Positions 8,201 to 14,779 of a stretch of DNA of 22,944 nucleotides are shown in pieces. Both the position numbers and the translations under genes were made by a program. Source of the stretch: a virus; the IMG/VR virus record IMGVR_UViG_3300038701_000923, positions 1 to 22,944 of that record. One strand, given 5' to 3'. The stretch's first letter is position 1. Every line of letters begins with the position of its first letter. The notes beneath the pieces were generated by a model. It did no database searches and was not told the origin of the DNA. It saw nothing but the letters and a program-made list of their open reading frames with translations.

Positions 8201-8545
8201 TACCGGCCAGAAAACGCGAATCCGTCGCAACCCTACCAGTACAAGGCCGGGACTGGCGCTGGCGGCGGCCCTGGTGGCCTGCTGGTGGTTATCGACGGTG
8301 ACGCCGGGCTCCCCGACCTCACAAGCACATTCGTGGGGCGCACGGGGGCCACGGTGCCAGTCGGCACAGACGCCGATGATTGGGGGCACCCGCGAATCGG
8401 TTGGGGATACGGGCAAAACACGAAGCCACACACAGGGCGGAACGCCGGTTATGCGGACGGCAATCCGCAATACATTATTGATGATGTTGACAGATCAGAA
8501 GCATGTTTGAAGGTGTTGTGGGTGCCGGAGGCCGCTGATGGATGA
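5285..8545 (+). CDS. Tail hub/tip protein with lectin-like and Gly-rich domains
   Basis: A 1086-residue multi-domain tail-tip protein. Residues 1-88 and about 255-720 form the structural hub part, with phrases such as 'LRLYVGFTDDFDDYVRV', 'YTFRCSDVTKLLRRNVF' and 'RPFEVQRTSVDWVRGDVRLQ' typical of baseplate-hub or central-tip proteins. Residues about 89-250 are a LamG-like segment starting 'VYDLGGVHWFRQDG', similar to the one in the upstream protein. Residues about 720-1086 start with beta-helix-like strands (VYYVDGDFTVPNGVTLTVED) and become very Gly-rich (GGDGGDGGAG; GTGAGGGPGG), as seen in receptor-binding tips. GTG at 5285 overlaps the upstream stop. The role as host-range determinant is inferred from architecture and position. 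Confidence 0.75.
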   Translation: MRSDDWNTFAAYNFGWARKPRFVVEIVYDDENVVLTSHEHPKNLEGQVLEGFLEGVSSTSNAVYPIDGRSEIGGLTVSALDVSTPKRSWVYDLGGVHWFRQDGSRFHANRKTRIRAYFVIDEASPTTTASIFSVEGVLYYMISDTGQVRVYDSAAVAFTNTGLYVEPGKIHRAEIEWDGEGNFYVWLDGQKYSPSPATTYTIESPVNSGALYIGGRWTVFTEGRVWGVKAWDEGVLKCDAPMNEGHGIPREYVYKREMVRLSRTAGAAGWARQTLDNISDVLRAKINDSSSPANPQGTFERELRLYVGFTDDFDDYVRVITTYIDSVDTQDGEYTFRCSDVTKLLRRNVFERKTWRLTSDLDDGSASPQPDIPLSESPDDVRCPHTAAFTDAPSETVGYIKVKDTGEIIRYTGVSDSPAAFTGITRGVMGTNAAATSGDYANGVDNYPELEEVIYLEMPAPQLAYAVITGRIFGSSPMATLPDHWHMGVSVDKMATSEWEGIGPDLYDSDIAGLVLYFNHLKKTDGKKFVENEIHRLVGTYSPINTDGTLGLARINRVLSGSSADGLLYQDQIVSYTPAKTVSRDVINSYRIDYQWNGEKYLNSFLFTDADSVAINGASKTKVLKFKGLHTSRHSVSLIAQLINTLQDRYRNPPIEMGVNLLPEYNIIESNDVITVVLYSQSEFADSSNVFINRPFEVQRTSVDWVRGDVRLQLFASTGTGGAAMYTPNIVLADAFYTSKGTDIATMESPSPIDGAGNLLADLTLTGDADMTAAGAVYYVDGDFTVPNGVTLTVEDNVQLRVKGTFTVNGTVDGVGNGKAGATDTRGIGSGLWLRPFCIEGTSGFIGNTRSTDSAGHHGGDWWQCSGLLTEGQHSTFPDVLLNAGDQTASPVPADVTGVPTDMRGTSGATGAMACREYWGYRYIEARGGDGGDGGAGVCVIARGMGAGANGLINLSGGDGAEGETWTVTGGYYRPENANPSQPYQYKAGTGAGGGPGGLLVVIDGDAGLPDLTSTFVGRTGATVPVGTDADDWGHPRIGWGYGQNTKPHTGRNAGYADGNPQYIIDDVDRSEACLKVLWVPEAADG

Positions 8546-8801
8546 TATATGGCGAGCAATCGGGTCGTTTCTGGCCGTGCTCGGCGCGGGCGGTTGGGTT
8601 GCGCGTGTTCATGTGAAAACGAACCGCAACGAGGTCGATATAGACAATGTACTGCACAAGCTGGACAACCACACGCGGGAGGCTCAGGCGCACTCGGACA
8701 GGGTTCATGCGCTGTCCGAGCGCATAGCAGTGCTTGAGACAAAGGCGGATGTAAATACGAAGATTCTCGGTGAGATTCGGGACGCCGTGAAGCGTGACTA
8801 A
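8538..8801 (+). CDS. Small membrane protein with coiled coil (possible lysis accessory)
   Basis: An 87-residue protein with one N-terminal membrane segment (about residues 5-24, IWRAIGSFLAVLGAGGWVAR). A coiled-coil tail follows (NEVDIDNVLHKLDNHTREAQ ... SERIAVLETKADVNTKILGE). Its size, topology and place just before a holin-like gene resemble small accessory lysis proteins, but I do not recognise a specific family. GGAGG at 8527-8531, 6 nt before ATG, is a strong ribosome-binding site. The start overlaps the end of the hub gene and the stop overlaps the next ATG (TAATG at 8799-8803). Confidence 0.65.
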   Translation: MDDIWRAIGSFLAVLGAGGWVARVHVKTNRNEVDIDNVLHKLDNHTREAQAHSDRVHALSERIAVLETKADVNTKILGEIRDAVKRD

Positions 8802-9298
8802 TGGATTTAATCCTAGTCAGGTTTTCTTACGCCCCAACGGAAACCGAGGGGCTTTTTTATGCCCCGCCGCTTGAGCCGTTCGCCACGATGGAGCAGCCGT
8901 GGGTGGGGCAATGGGGCGGCGCAACGTATCCATCCGGCAAGCCGTTTTATTCCTGCATACCGGAAGGCAAGTACGAGCTTGTCCCGTATAAACGGCCCAA
9001 TGGCCAAAAGGTGTGGGCGCTCGTCAATGCGTCGCTTGGCGTGTATCTGCACAAGGTGGATCGTAAACACGACCACGAGCGTTATTTGTGCCTTATGCAT
9101 CCCGGCAACCTTGTCGAACACACGCAAGGGTGCATTTTGCCGGGGTTGCGTCGCGGAATCATCAAGGGGCAGCGGGCAGTCGTTAAATCCGGCTTTCGGG
9201 CGGGGTACGCGATGGACTTGCTTGCGAAATTACTCGGGCCGATGTCAACCGGCCACACGCTAACAATCAGACAGGTGAAGGGCGCGCACTATGTTTAA
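8801..9298 (+). CDS. DUF5675 family protein in the lysis cluster
   Basis: A 165-residue protein with the family's layout: N-terminal 'MDLILVRFSYAPTETEGLFY', then 'TMEQPWVGQWGG', 'SCIPEGKYELVPYKRPNGQK', and the conserved 'LCLMHPGNLVEHTQGCILPG' segment. Function is not established. The H-P-G-N ... G-C-I arrangement recalls the HG ... GC core of L,D-transpeptidase-type enzymes, so a cell-wall role is possible but unproven. It lies between the coiled-coil membrane protein and the holin-like gene, and no other endolysin is visible. A terminator-like hairpin lies inside codons 11-20 (see that entry). The stop overlaps the start of the holin-like gene. Confidence 0.78.
   Translation: MDLILVRFSYAPTETEGLFYAPPLEPFATMEQPWVGQWGGATYPSGKPFYSCIPEGKYELVPYKRPNGQKVWALVNASLGVYLHKVDRKHDHERYLCLMHPGNLVEHTQGCILPGLRRGIIKGQRAVVKSGFRAGYAMDLLAKLLGPMSTGHTLTIRQVKGAHYV
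8831..8858 (+). terminator. Intragenic terminator-like hairpin in the DUF5675 gene
   Basis: GCCCC (8831-8835) pairs with GGGGC (8848-8852), with an inner CGG/CCG stem and AAA loop, and is followed by six T residues (8853-8858). It lies within the first 20 codons of the gene. The string GGGCTTTTTTATGCCCCG (8849-8866) is identical to positions 1041-1058 in the tandem terminators upstream of the tail tube gene. Confidence 0.6.
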
Positions 9299-9656
9299 GA
9301 CGCTTAAAGCGATATTCAGCACACCCACGGATGCTTCAAAAGTCGCGGACGCGGTGATTAAGGGCGCGGACGCGGCGTGGTTTACCAAAGAGGAGCAGTC
9401 CGCGTGGTTTCTTCGGTATCTGGAAGCCACACAGCCGCAGAACCTTTCCCGTCGGTTCATTGCGATGGCGGTTAGCATGGTGTGGGTGGTATCAGCATTG
9501 GTACTACTGGCCGTGACGCTGGCTGGTATTGAAGTGGTCGCAGAAAACGTGTTCGCGTTTATGAGCACGGTTGTCAACCCGGTTTTTTATACGGTGGTCG
9601 GCTTTTACTTCGCGCACCGGATAGCCGGGGGCTTTTCTGACGCGCTGAAGAAATGA
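9291..9656 (+). CDS. Holin-like membrane protein (GTA_holin_3TM type)
   Basis: A 121-residue protein with an amphipathic N-terminal half (KVADAVIKGADAAWFTKEEQ, then 'FLRYLEATQPQNLSRRF'). Two membrane spans follow, at about residues 56-80 and 86-107 (FIAMAVSMVWVVSALVLLAV; VNPVFYTVVGFYFAH), and the tail is basic. This matches the layout of GTA-type or '3TM' holins, which oligomerise in the inner membrane to trigger lysis. It overlaps the DUF5675 gene at its start and the next gene at its end (ATGA at 9653-9656), so it belongs to the same translationally coupled lysis cluster. Function is inferred from topology, phrasing and position. Confidence 0.72.
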   Translation: MFKTLKAIFSTPTDASKVADAVIKGADAAWFTKEEQSAWFLRYLEATQPQNLSRRFIAMAVSMVWVVSALVLLAVTLAGIEVVAENVFAFMSTVVNPVFYTVVGFYFAHRIAGGFSDALKK

Positions 9657-9949
9657 GCATCCCGTCCCGCATTGAGATAGCGGGTCAGGAAATCACCGTC
9701 AAGCAAGTGCGCGACCTGTATGACCGGGATGGCGTTTACGGCGATTGGTGTTCAAGGACAAACACAATCCGAATCCAGAAACCGGGCGCGGCACACCCGC
9801 TGGATACGATCTTTGGGACGTACTACCACGAAGTTCTGCACGCGGTTCTAGACCTTGCAGGCCATACTGAATGGTCGAAAAACGAGGATTTCGTGGAACG
9901 GGTGGGGCAACTGCTTTATCAGGCTGAAAAATCGAGGCGCTATGACTGA
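9653..9949 (+). CDS. Small HExxH zinc-peptidase-like phage protein
   Basis: A 98-residue protein with the motif 'YYHEVLHAVLD' in its second half. H-E-V-L-H is a canonical HExxH zinc site with the usual small and hydrophobic surroundings, and a downstream glutamate (ENF-like 'KNEDFVERVGQLL') could supply the third ligand. The N-terminus is a short beta part (IEIAGQEITVKQVRDLY). Small proteins of this kind are common in tailed phages. No substrate is known to me. A role in lysis is possible from position but not shown. It overlaps the holin-like gene at its start and the metallophosphoesterase at its end (ATGACTGA). Confidence 0.68.
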   Translation: MSIPSRIEIAGQEITVKQVRDLYDRDGVYGDWCSRTNTIRIQKPGAAHPLDTIFGTYYHEVLHAVLDLAGHTEWSKNEDFVERVGQLLYQAEKSRRYD

Positions 9950-11105
9950 TTATCAAGCCCTGCTGCCATACGCGGAAACGGAGACACAGCGCAACGTCAT
10001 TGATGCCTGTATCCACGCGGATACGGTAAGCGGGGCGGCAAAACAACTTGGGGTTGACCAGCGCAACGTCTATGAGGCGCTGAAGCGGGTCAAGCGGAGA
10101 GCGGCGGCTCAGGGATACTCGCCAGAGCACGACATGACCAAGCCCGCGCCCAATGGGTTCGCTGTTAAGGGAACTTCCACTCTGTACGACGCCGAAACGG
10201 GCGAAGCGAAGATTCAGTGGGTCAAGACGCAGGCTGACCAGAATCAGCGGCTAGAGATGTTGCGTGATGCGCTACACGCATCGTTCGACGAGGTTAAGCC
10301 ATTAAAGGCCATCAAGGCACCGAAGCGGGCAAACAAGGATTTGCTCTCAGTCATTCCTCTCGGTGATCCCCATGTGGGCATGTATGCGTGGGCGGAGGAA
10401 ACGGGCGAGAACTATGACACCAAGATCGCCACGGAATTGCATGAAGCGGCGGTGGACAGGCTGGTCAACATCTCGCCGGATGCCGAGACAGGCGTGTTGC
10501 TGAATCTAGGAGATTTTTTCCACGCGGACAACATGGATGCCAGGACTCGGCGTTCGGGTAATGCGCTCGACGTTGATACCCGGTGGGCCGATGTGATGAC
10601 CATAGGCGTTGAGTTGATGGTGCGCCTGATTCGTCGAATGCTGGAAAAGCACAAGCGGGTCATCGTCAAGAACAACATCGGCAACCACGACGAGCACTCG
10701 TCGGTCATGCTCGCCATTGCTTTAAATGCGTTTTTCAGGGGCAACAAGCGGGTTCAGATTGATACCAGTCCATACCCTTTTTGGTATCACCGACACGGGA
10801 AGGTGCTGATTGCATCCACCCACGGGGATAAGACAAAGCCCCAACAGCTTGCGCAACTGATGGCGTCGGATAAGCCTTCAGATTGGGGCGAGACAGCGTA
10901 CCGATATTGGTACATCGGCCACGTTCACCATCAGGCGCGGTTTGAGTTTCCAGGCGTTGAAGTGGAATCGTTCAGGACGCTCGCAGCAAAGGACGCTTGG
11001 CATTCGGCAGAAGGTTACAGGTCTGCGCGGGATATGCACTGCATCGTGCATCACAAAGATCAGGGTGACGTTGAACGACACAGGGTAGCGGTGGAACAGC
11101 TATGA
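9942..11105 (+). CDS. HTH plus calcineurin-like metallophosphoesterase
   Basis: A 387-residue protein. Residues about 13-55 (TETQRNVIDACIHADTVSGA, then 'AKQLGVDQRNVYEALKRVKR') form a helix-turn-helix-like DNA-binding segment. Residues 135-360 carry a complete two-metal calcineurin-type phosphoesterase site: GDPH (D142, H144), GDFFH (D191), GNHD (N248, H249, D250), THGD (H294) and GHVH (H327, H329). It should hydrolyse a phosphodiester or phosphomonoester; the substrate cannot be read from sequence. A longer frame begins at 9855, but ATG 9942 has GAGG at 9934-9937 and overlaps the previous stop, so I prefer it. Its place inside the late operon, not the replication region, is unusual for a DNA-processing enzyme. 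Confidence 0.85.
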   Translation: MTDYQALLPYAETETQRNVIDACIHADTVSGAAKQLGVDQRNVYEALKRVKRRAAAQGYSPEHDMTKPAPNGFAVKGTSTLYDAETGEAKIQWVKTQADQNQRLEMLRDALHASFDEVKPLKAIKAPKRANKDLLSVIPLGDPHVGMYAWAEETGENYDTKIATELHEAAVDRLVNISPDAETGVLLNLGDFFHADNMDARTRRSGNALDVDTRWADVMTIGVELMVRLIRRMLEKHKRVIVKNNIGNHDEHSSVMLAIALNAFFRGNKRVQIDTSPYPFWYHRHGKVLIASTHGDKTKPQQLAQLMASDKPSDWGETAYRYWYIGHVHHQARFEFPGVEVESFRTLAAKDAWHSAEGYRSARDMHCIVHHKDQGDVERHRVAVEQL

Positions 11106-11338
11106 AGTGCGCCAATGGCGGTGATTGTGCGAAGACTCATAACGGGCTGAGAGCGACCCGGCACGAGATGCAGCATTGGCTAGAGCAGGCGGTTTACTGG
11201 CGCAAACGGGCGCAGGATTTATACATCGAATCCCTTAACAGGGGGTATGGAAATGGATCAGGAAAAGCGAATTATGCAGGAACGGATAGTTGCGTTGGAG
11301 AAGGCTTTGGAACAGGTCACGAAGAACAGCGCAGCTAA
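11102..11338 (+). CDS. Small hypothetical protein
   Basis: A 78-residue frame that starts with ATGA overlapping the phosphoesterase stop, which is the main support for it. The first half is helical with two cysteines (MKCANGGDCAK ... EMQHWLEQAVYWRKRAQDLY). The second half is Gly/Ser-rich and overlaps the following coiled-coil gene out of frame, so only about the first 48 residues are free of overlap. I do not recognise a family. A shorter real protein or a mere translational coupler is possible. Confidence 0.45.
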   Translation: MKCANGGDCAKTHNGLRATRHEMQHWLEQAVYWRKRAQDLYIESLNRGYGNGSGKANYAGTDSCVGEGFGTGHEEQRS

Positions 11339-11447
11339 GGACGCGGAGGTCGTGCAGATGCGTGCCGAGTTGGAGCAAATGCGACGATTTATAGCGGTCA
11401 TGCGGGCGGATCGGGAGTTTTCCGTACACCCCCCCATCTGGAACTGA
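11253..11447 (+). CDS. Small coiled-coil protein
   Basis: A 64-residue protein, almost all heptad-patterned helix ('MDQEKRIMQERIVALEKALE', then 'QVTKNSAAKDAEVVQMRAEL', then 'EQMRRFIAVMRADR'), with a short tail. AGGGGG at 11240-11245, 7 nt before ATG 11253, is a plausible ribosome-binding site. The in-frame ATG at 11247 is too close to it. The stop is followed one base later by the ATG of the tailspike-like gene (TGATATG). Position just before the spike suggests an assembly or linker role, but that is only inference. Confidence 0.6.
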   Translation: MDQEKRIMQERIVALEKALEQVTKNSAAKDAEVVQMRAELEQMRRFIAVMRADREFSVHPPIWN

Positions 11448-11448
11448 T

Positions 11449-14214
11449 ATGGCGGGGCGGAATTTCTATCGTTACGCATTCGGGCATGGCTCTAAAGCGG
11501 GCGGAAAGAATGTGCTCGTTATAGGCGATTCTTTTGCCTATGACAACATAGGCGGAGAGGCAAGCTGGTCGGAGTATATGACCAGTCAGGGCACGTTAAG
11601 CATCGAGGCATTCGGCGGGGCCAAACTCGATCAAGGCGGCTCACCAATTAAGGACAGCATTGACGGGTGGCTTGCCGAGTATCCCGAGGCGGAGGTCGTG
11701 GTGCTGAACGGGGGCACAAATGACATAAAAGGGCCGCTGTCGTCCGAGCCGGACGTTGACTCTCTCAAATCCGCAGCGGCTTATTGCGTTGAAGCGATTA
11801 TCGCTGCGGGGCGGCAATGTGTGATAGTTGACATCCCGCCCCTCGGGGATTACGAGTTTATTGACCAGGACTTAGTCTCCCCAAGTTTTCAAGCCGAAAA
11901 GCTGGCAGCGGTCACGGAATATAATGCGTGGCTTGGCGCGTTCGCCCCTGCGACAGGTTGCAAGCTAATCCAGACAACGGCGCTGTTTGATGACGGGGCT
12001 GGTGGTCTTGATGATGCCTATGACCGCGATGGCCTGCATTTGAACGTGGCCGGGTCGCGGATTGTTGCGGGCCTGATTGATGACCGGATTCGGTCTGCGG
12101 ACATTCCGCAAACGGTCGCAACAGTCGCGGTCAGGGAGCGCCCGAGCCCCGAACTGATGACAGCGGCGGAAATAAATACCGTCAAGACATTTGTGGACAG
12201 TGTCGCTTCGGAATGGGAAAGCGCGAAGGATGTATGGATACTGACGCAAAGCGATGACTCTGCTGGTGGCAATGCGCTGACAGGGCTCAAGGGAACGGTC
12301 GCCACAGTAGGCGCGGGAACGCCTTCGGTAAACAGCAACGGGATGGCTTTTGCCGCAGGAGAATACCTGAATATCCCCCTTAACCCGCTGAACGATTGGG
12401 CCGATGATGGTATCGGTCAGGGCGTTGTGGTTACAGAGTCGGGCGATGATACGTCTAACATTTACTGCTGCGGCACGGCACTTAACAGCGGGTTTACCAA
12501 TGTTTCGTATATTCGCTGGCAAGGGAATACGGCGCTAAAGACGCTGTCCCACAATGTGGGTGGGATTTGGCTTGAGGGCGAGCTTCGGTCGAACAATCTT
12601 GGGTCATGCGTGGAAAGCAACGCCGTGGTATCGGGAGACAACATATCGCATTCGACATGGCTTAGCGGAACAGAGTCATCGGGCGATGCGGCGGAGGCAG
12701 CCGCACGGAGTAGCGAAAACTTCGCACTGCACGCCATGCGGCACAACACGGGCGTTACAACGAGCGACACCAGCGCCACGTACTCGGTTTTCTATCTGAC
12801 AGACGGAACAAACACTCCTGCAACATGGGCGGCAGCGTCGGAGGTCGTTGCCGCTGGCCCTTTTAGCCCGTCGGTGACGGGGCTGTCACCAAGCTCCGGC
12901 ACCGAGTCAGGAGGCACCGAGGTCACCATAACCGGCACCGGGTTCACCGGGGCGACAGACGTTACTTTCGACGGTGTATCGGGCACCAGCCGGACGGTGG
13001 TGAGCGACACGGAAATCACGGTGGACTCGCCTGCGGGCACAGCCGGGGTTGTTGACGTGGTGGTTACCACGCCAGCGGGATCGTCAGCGACAAGTGGCGA
13101 TTCGGAATTTACCTACACGGCAGCGGCGGCGGGCTATGACCCTGCAACTCGTCTGCTTGATGCCCCGGCAGGGATGAATGTCCCGGCTCTGGCCATTCGG
13201 CCAACCACCACAACCACGGCGTCGGTGAGCACTGCAAGCGCATTCAATGCAGCGGTTACGAGCGGGGTTCACATCACCATGAATCCGGGCACTTGGGACG
13301 AAGACTTGGTGCTCGACGGCGTGAATAACGTGCGCGTAACCAATAACGCGGGCGTGTCGATGAACCATGTTGTGCGTGTCGACGATTGCGACCGAATCCT
13401 GTTTGAAGGATTTACGCCCCGCGCCGGAGAGTTCGGTTATTTCTACTTGGGACAAAGCGACACCGGCCCGGTTACTAACATAACCATCGACGGCGTAACT
13501 CAGAAGCATGTGACCGGGCTGAGTTTCGAGCAGGGTAACTTCTTTGAAGGCAGCCGGATTACTATTATCAATAGCGATTTGGAGGCTTACGAGCACCCTG
13601 CGAAAGGCTTTAGCACTGACGCCAATCCGGTGTCTGATGTGTTTATCGGCAACTGCCGTTTGATTGACCGCAACGGCGAGTTGGCGGGTAGCGGGCCGGA
13701 GGAGTTCAGCCTGCGATTCCATGGGATTAAGCGATATGCGTTTGTAGATAACCAGTCGATACAGCGGTCGTATAGCAGTGGCGGTTGGGACCACTTCCGT
13801 ATTCACGCTCAACCCGCAGCAGCGCACGCAGCTGCAACAGACAGGGATACACACGACGTGTGGGTGGATAACAACCAGTTTGAGTGCGACAGCACTGGCC
13901 GAGGGCACAACTGGCAGCGCAGAGCAGAAGGACTTCCAGAGGCGGGGCACGGCGAAATTTACCGAGTCTGGTACACGAATAACGACGATTACATTGGGTC
14001 GAGCGTGTCGCAGCGCATTAATGTCGGGTCGGAAAATGCCGATGTGCAGTCACCAACAACCGACGTCACGATTACCGGGAACCAGCTATATCAAGGCAGT
14101 GGTGGCAACAGCAGTCCTTACCCGACGCAGCCGTCGGGCCGCACTAACTGGACGGTCAGCAATCCCACGTCACTGGCTTACACCACGCCGCCCGCGTGGG
14201 ACTTCGCAGCGTGA
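11449..14214 (+). CDS. Tailspike-like protein: SGNH esterase, ConA-like, TIG and beta-helix
   Basis: A 921-residue multi-domain protein. Residues about 20-215 are an SGNH/GDSL hydrolase: GDSF (Ser28), a Gly in block II near 57, NGGTND (Asn87 to Asp92) and DGLHLN (Asp194, His197). All catalytic residues are present. Residues about 230-470 are beta-rich and read like a ConA/LamG-type domain. Residues about 473-560 are an IPT/TIG immunoglobulin-like domain (VTGLSPSSGTESGGTEVTIT and 'TGFTGATDVTFDGV'). Residues about 575-921 show the strand/turn rhythm of a right-handed beta-helix ('NNVRVTNNAGVSM', 'ITIINSDLEAYE', 'VTITGNQLYQG'). The likely role is binding and enzymatic trimming (for example deacetylation) of host surface polysaccharide. 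It has no signal peptide, as expected for a virion protein. Confidence 0.82.
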   Translation: MAGRNFYRYAFGHGSKAGGKNVLVIGDSFAYDNIGGEASWSEYMTSQGTLSIEAFGGAKLDQGGSPIKDSIDGWLAEYPEAEVVVLNGGTNDIKGPLSSEPDVDSLKSAAAYCVEAIIAAGRQCVIVDIPPLGDYEFIDQDLVSPSFQAEKLAAVTEYNAWLGAFAPATGCKLIQTTALFDDGAGGLDDAYDRDGLHLNVAGSRIVAGLIDDRIRSADIPQTVATVAVRERPSPELMTAAEINTVKTFVDSVASEWESAKDVWILTQSDDSAGGNALTGLKGTVATVGAGTPSVNSNGMAFAAGEYLNIPLNPLNDWADDGIGQGVVVTESGDDTSNIYCCGTALNSGFTNVSYIRWQGNTALKTLSHNVGGIWLEGELRSNNLGSCVESNAVVSGDNISHSTWLSGTESSGDAAEAAARSSENFALHAMRHNTGVTTSDTSATYSVFYLTDGTNTPATWAAASEVVAAGPFSPSVTGLSPSSGTESGGTEVTITGTGFTGATDVTFDGVSGTSRTVVSDTEITVDSPAGTAGVVDVVVTTPAGSSATSGDSEFTYTAAAAGYDPATRLLDAPAGMNVPALAIRPTTTTTASVSTASAFNAAVTSGVHITMNPGTWDEDLVLDGVNNVRVTNNAGVSMNHVVRVDDCDRILFEGFTPRAGEFGYFYLGQSDTGPVTNITIDGVTQKHVTGLSFEQGNFFEGSRITIINSDLEAYEHPAKGFSTDANPVSDVFIGNCRLIDRNGELAGSGPEEFSLRFHGIKRYAFVDNQSIQRSYSSGGWDHFRIHAQPAAAHAAATDRDTHDVWVDNNQFECDSTGRGHNWQRRAEGLPEAGHGEIYRVWYTNNDDYIGSSVSQRINVGSENADVQSPTTDVTITGNQLYQGSGGNSSPYPTQPSGRTNWTVSNPTSLAYTTPPAWDFAA

Positions 14215-14519
14215 AACAGACAGACTTCCCACCCTACCGAATGCCGTGGCCAGAGCGATGGGAAGCTCTGACCGGCATCCGGCCACGGGTGCAAAAGTGC
14301 AAGCTGTCCCGGTTCCCGGGTCAATTCACCTACAAGTTTCTGGATGGCAACGGCGAGCCGCAGCTTACGGCGCGGCTGGCATCAGAAATCATCCGGCGAA
14401 CGAAAGACGGCAAACCTTACAAGTACGCGAGGAACGTAGATGACAAACCTGCTGATAGTTCTATTCCTGACATGGACATTGCCGACGCAAAACATCGACG
14501 GCTCGCCGCTCGATTCTGA
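14211..14519 (+). CDS. Small basic hypothetical protein
   Basis: A 102-residue frame starting at GTG 14211, which overlaps the spike's TGA (GTGA). It is basic and contains 'RMPWPERWEALTGIRPRVQK' and 'FPGQFTYKFLDGNGEPQL'. I do not recognise a family. The last 27 residues overlap the next gene out of frame. Coupling to the spike hints at a spike-associated role such as a chaperone, but nothing in the sequence proves it. Confidence 0.5.
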   Translation: MKQTDFPPYRMPWPERWEALTGIRPRVQKCKLSRFPGQFTYKFLDGNGEPQLTARLASEIIRRTKDGKPYKYARNVDDKPADSSIPDMDIADAKHRRLAARF

Positions 14520-14748
14520 TTCGATCAGCGGTTACCAGGTGTGGTGTGCGCCACCGGGCGGCGAATACCGACAGGTGGTCAAAACGTGGCGGCTTAACCA
14601 CCACCCCGGTTGGGTGGGTACAGGCGGCATGTGCTGCAAGGTGCGGACGGTGGCCGAGAATGAGCGGGGCCGAGAGACCGGCCCGTTTACTGAGCAGCTT
14701 TGCGTTGCTGTGCGGCGGGTGCCGGAACTGGAAGTGGCCCCCAACTAG
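14440..14748 (+). CDS. Small FN3-like protein with hydrophobic N-terminus
   Basis: A 102-residue protein. The first 12 residues are hydrophobic (MTNLLIVLFLTW) and could act as a weak signal or anchor, although no basic n-region is present. The rest reads like one fibronectin type III repeat: 'TWTLPTQNIDGSPL', then 'ISGYQVWCAPPGGEYR', then 'CCKVRTVAENERGRETGPF'. It has four cysteines (one near residue 36, a CC pair near 64, one near 87) that could form disulfides if exported. CGAGGA at 14428-14433, 6 nt before ATG, is a good ribosome-binding site. It is the last gene of the late operon, just before the attachment region. A role on the virion or at the cell surface is inferred. Confidence 0.58.
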   Translation: MTNLLIVLFLTWTLPTQNIDGSPLDSDSISGYQVWCAPPGGEYRQVVKTWRLNHHPGWVGTGGMCCKVRTVAENERGRETGPFTEQLCVAVRRVPELEVAPN

Positions 14749-14762
14749 CGAAAGTGGCCCCC
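14732..14762 (+). repeat. Direct repeat AAGTGGCCCCC, two copies
   Basis: The 11-mer AAGTGGCCCCC occurs at 14732-14742 and 14752-14762, straddling the stop of the last late gene. Similar strings (AAAATGGCTCCCC at 14776-14788 and AAAAGTGGCGTCCCC at 14894-14908) follow at the ends of the two tRNA pieces. All look like reverse complements of tRNA 3' ends (GGGGxxCCA). I see no further function. Confidence 0.5.
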
Positions 14763-14779
14763 GCCTGATTGCATGAAAA

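Noticed and set aside
8859-9263. 134-codon plus-strand frame starting in the terminator-like string
   Set aside because: Arg/Ser-rich shadow of the DUF5675 gene in another frame, with no family signature.
9855-9941. N-terminal extension of the phosphoesterase
   Set aside because: It overlaps the HExxH gene out of frame; ATG 9942 has GAGG upstream and a coupled overlap.
13084-13950. 288-codon minus-strand frame
   Set aside because: Antisense to the beta-helix part of the spike gene; no recognisable domain.
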